64,000 bases of DNA from positions 1 through 64,000 of the IMG/VR virus record IMGVR_UViG_3300044825_003153; one strand, 5' to 3'. This document shows, piece after piece, positions 62,993 to 64,000 of this stretch. Numbering within the stretch: position 1 is the stretch's first letter; every line of letters starts with the position of its first letter. Both the position numbers and the translations under genes were made by a program. The notes below the pieces were generated by a model. It did not search any database. It was not told the origin of the DNA and saw nothing but the letters and a program-made list of their open reading frames with translations. Source of the DNA: a virus.

Positions 62993-63481
62993 ATGGCCGA
63001 CTACTTCGCCCAGGCCGTGGTCCACGAAGACTTCCCGGCCGACAAGTTGACCGAGCGCGACCAGCTGTTGCTGGGCGCCTTCGGCTTCGAGGTTCACGAC
63101 GATGGCAACGGCAGCTTCAACCTGACCTGCGAGGAAGGCTGGCAGGACGAGCTCGATGCCGACCAGCTCGCCGACGACTTCGACCCCGACGAGGTCGACG
63201 AGATCCTGGGCGAGGCCGAGTGCCTGGGGATCTTCGACTACCTGCAGGGGCTGATGGGACGCTGCGGGATGCCGGTGATCACGATGGAGATCGCGTTCAC
63301 CTGCTCGAAGATGCGGCTCGATGGGTTCGGCGGCGCCGGGTACGTCATCACGCCCGACGCCGTGCACAGCATGAGCACGGCCGAGTGGATCGAGAAGAAG
63401 CTCGACGAGCTGGGCCTGTTGACGCCAAGCCCGGCCGACGCCGCGGCGCTCGCGCTGATGGGGGAGGCCGCCGATGCCTGA
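62993..63481 (+). CDS. acidic hypothetical protein
   Basis: A 162-residue, strongly acidic protein (DELDADQLADDFDPDEVDEI) with an N-terminal helix-strand region and a C-terminal helix (EWIEKKLDELGLL). High acidity and an early position suggest a DNA mimic or host-protein inhibitor, as an inference only. Overlaps the next gene by eight bases. Confidence 0.6.
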   Translation: MADYFAQAVVHEDFPADKLTERDQLLLGAFGFEVHDDGNGSFNLTCEEGWQDELDADQLADDFDPDEVDEILGEAECLGIFDYLQGLMGRCGMPVITMEIAFTCSKMRLDGFGGAGYVITPDAVHSMSTAEWIEKKLDELGLLTPSPADAAALALMGEAADA

Positions 63482-63878
63482 TCCGTGCGAACGGCTCCTG
63501 CAGGCGCTGCAGGAGATCGCGGACGGCTCCGACCACACCGGTCGGTGGCTGGATGCGGACGGCAGCGAGTGCGAGGAGGGCGACGAAGGCGCGCGCTGGG
63601 AAGAGTTCACCGCCGAGGAACAATCGGCGTGGCTCGACAGCGTCGCCGAGATCGCCCGGCGCGCCATCGCCGAGCACAAGGCGCAGGCCGACGATCCGCG
63701 CTTCCCCGCCTATCCGGCGGAGGGCGTGGCCGCGGCCGTCGCGATGGTCGACACCGGCGATCGCGAACCCACCCACGCACGGTTGCCGGACGGGTCGATC
63801 GTCCCCTGGGACGAGAGGCTTCAGACGGTGGATTGCGCTGCGCTCTACCTGCTGGAGCCGGATGACGGCTATGCCTAG
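63474..63878 (+). CDS. acidic hypothetical protein
   Basis: A 134-residue acidic protein (ECEEGDEGARWEEFTAEEQS) ending in SIVPWDERLQTVDCAALYLL. It overlaps both neighbours (eight bases each), so it is coupled with the previous acidic gene. No family recognised. Confidence 0.6.
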   Translation: MPDPCERLLQALQEIADGSDHTGRWLDADGSECEEGDEGARWEEFTAEEQSAWLDSVAEIARRAIAEHKAQADDPRFPAYPAEGVAAAVAMVDTGDREPTHARLPDGSIVPWDERLQTVDCAALYLLEPDDGYA

Positions 63879-64000
63879 ACCGATCTCCCGTCGCGCCGAG
63901 GTCCTTCTCGACCTGCTGCGCGCGTGGCACGTCCCGCACCAAATGCGGCCGACGTGGTGCAGCGCGGAGGAGCTCGACGGCATCCTGCGGGCACTGGAGG
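63871..64000 (+). CDS. partial hypothetical protein, runs off the right edge
   Basis: At least 43 residues, starting MPRPISRRAEVLLDLLRAWH, with WCSAEELDGILRALE as a helix at the edge. Its phase would let it continue through bases 1-23 of this window (adding DLAEKPGR, TGA at 24-26, overlapping the first gene's ATG). Helical; no family recognised. Confidence 0.6.
   Translation, partial: MPRPISRRAEVLLDLLRAWHVPHQMRPTWCSAEELDGILRALE

Noticed and set aside
1-64000. Integrase, attachment site or DNA polymerase
   Set aside because: Searched by motif for tyrosine and serine recombinases and polymerase signatures; none recognised in the window.

Overview
The window is almost entirely a GC-rich, tightly packed tailed-phage genome. 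It has HK97-type head genes (TerS, TerL, portal, MuF-type protein, prohead protease, major capsid) and a lambda-like long non-contractile tail (terminator, tube, G/GT chaperone with a programmed frameshift, tape measure, NlpC/P60, J-type tip). It also carries a lysis cassette, a replication and recombination set, and a small immunity switch, so it looks like a temperate siphovirus or prophage. Base composition, frequent GTG/TTG starts and protein style suggest an alphaproteobacterial or similar GC-rich host; this is inference, since no host gene, tRNA or attachment site is visible. No integrase, DNA polymerase or CRISPR array was seen.

Layout. 23-915: rightward end of the early right block. 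988-7540: leftward replication operon (ParB-like protein and methyltransferase, HTH proteins, replication initiator and putative helicase loader, RusA). 7553-8454: control region with a leftward terminator, a Cro-like gene, operators and a divergent short CI-like repressor. 8587-16695: rightward recombination and early operon (RecB-like nuclease, RecT, Rad50-like ATPase, TerB-like, a DnaQ-like protein lacking key residues, ASCH, a secreted metzincin). 16724-18196: short leftward operon ending at a ribbon-helix-helix gene with palindromes upstream. 18423-20839: rightward operon with a metallophosphoesterase and an Imm-like superinfection immunity protein. 20801-55101: the long leftward late operon, tail appendages and lysis first in coordinates, terminase last. 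55102-56621: 1.5 kb without a convincing gene, holding about 640 bp of C/G-rich degenerate repeats, an operator-like site and a more AT-rich promoter-like stretch. 56622-64000: rightward genes of mostly unknown role (DUF932, DUF2786, DUF5131/Gp37-Gp68, HNH), most behind the same kind of leader.

The strongest unexplained pattern is that leader: a GC hairpin of variable sequence, usually a second small hairpin GGTGC-N-GCACC, then CCCAGCAACGGAG, 19-24 bases from motif start to start codon. I count 14 copies of the core motif, all before rightward genes. It resembles in logic the start-associated sequences (SAS/ESAS) of cluster K mycobacteriophages, with unrelated sequence. Other notable points: a portal protein with a C-terminal HExxH metalloprotease-like domain; a MuF-type protein with an embedded 2H-phosphoesterase-like domain; a fibre protein with 31 exact-length 22-residue repeats; a C_CCC_CCT slippery site for the tail chaperone; and an operator family ATCCGA-N5-TCGGAT at the control region, the early right promoter, the left end of the late operon and the right intergenic region.

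The last open reading frame runs off the right edge and would continue in frame through bases 1-23, ending in an ATGA overlap with the first gene. The window may therefore be a complete circular or permuted genome, but this is only suggestive.
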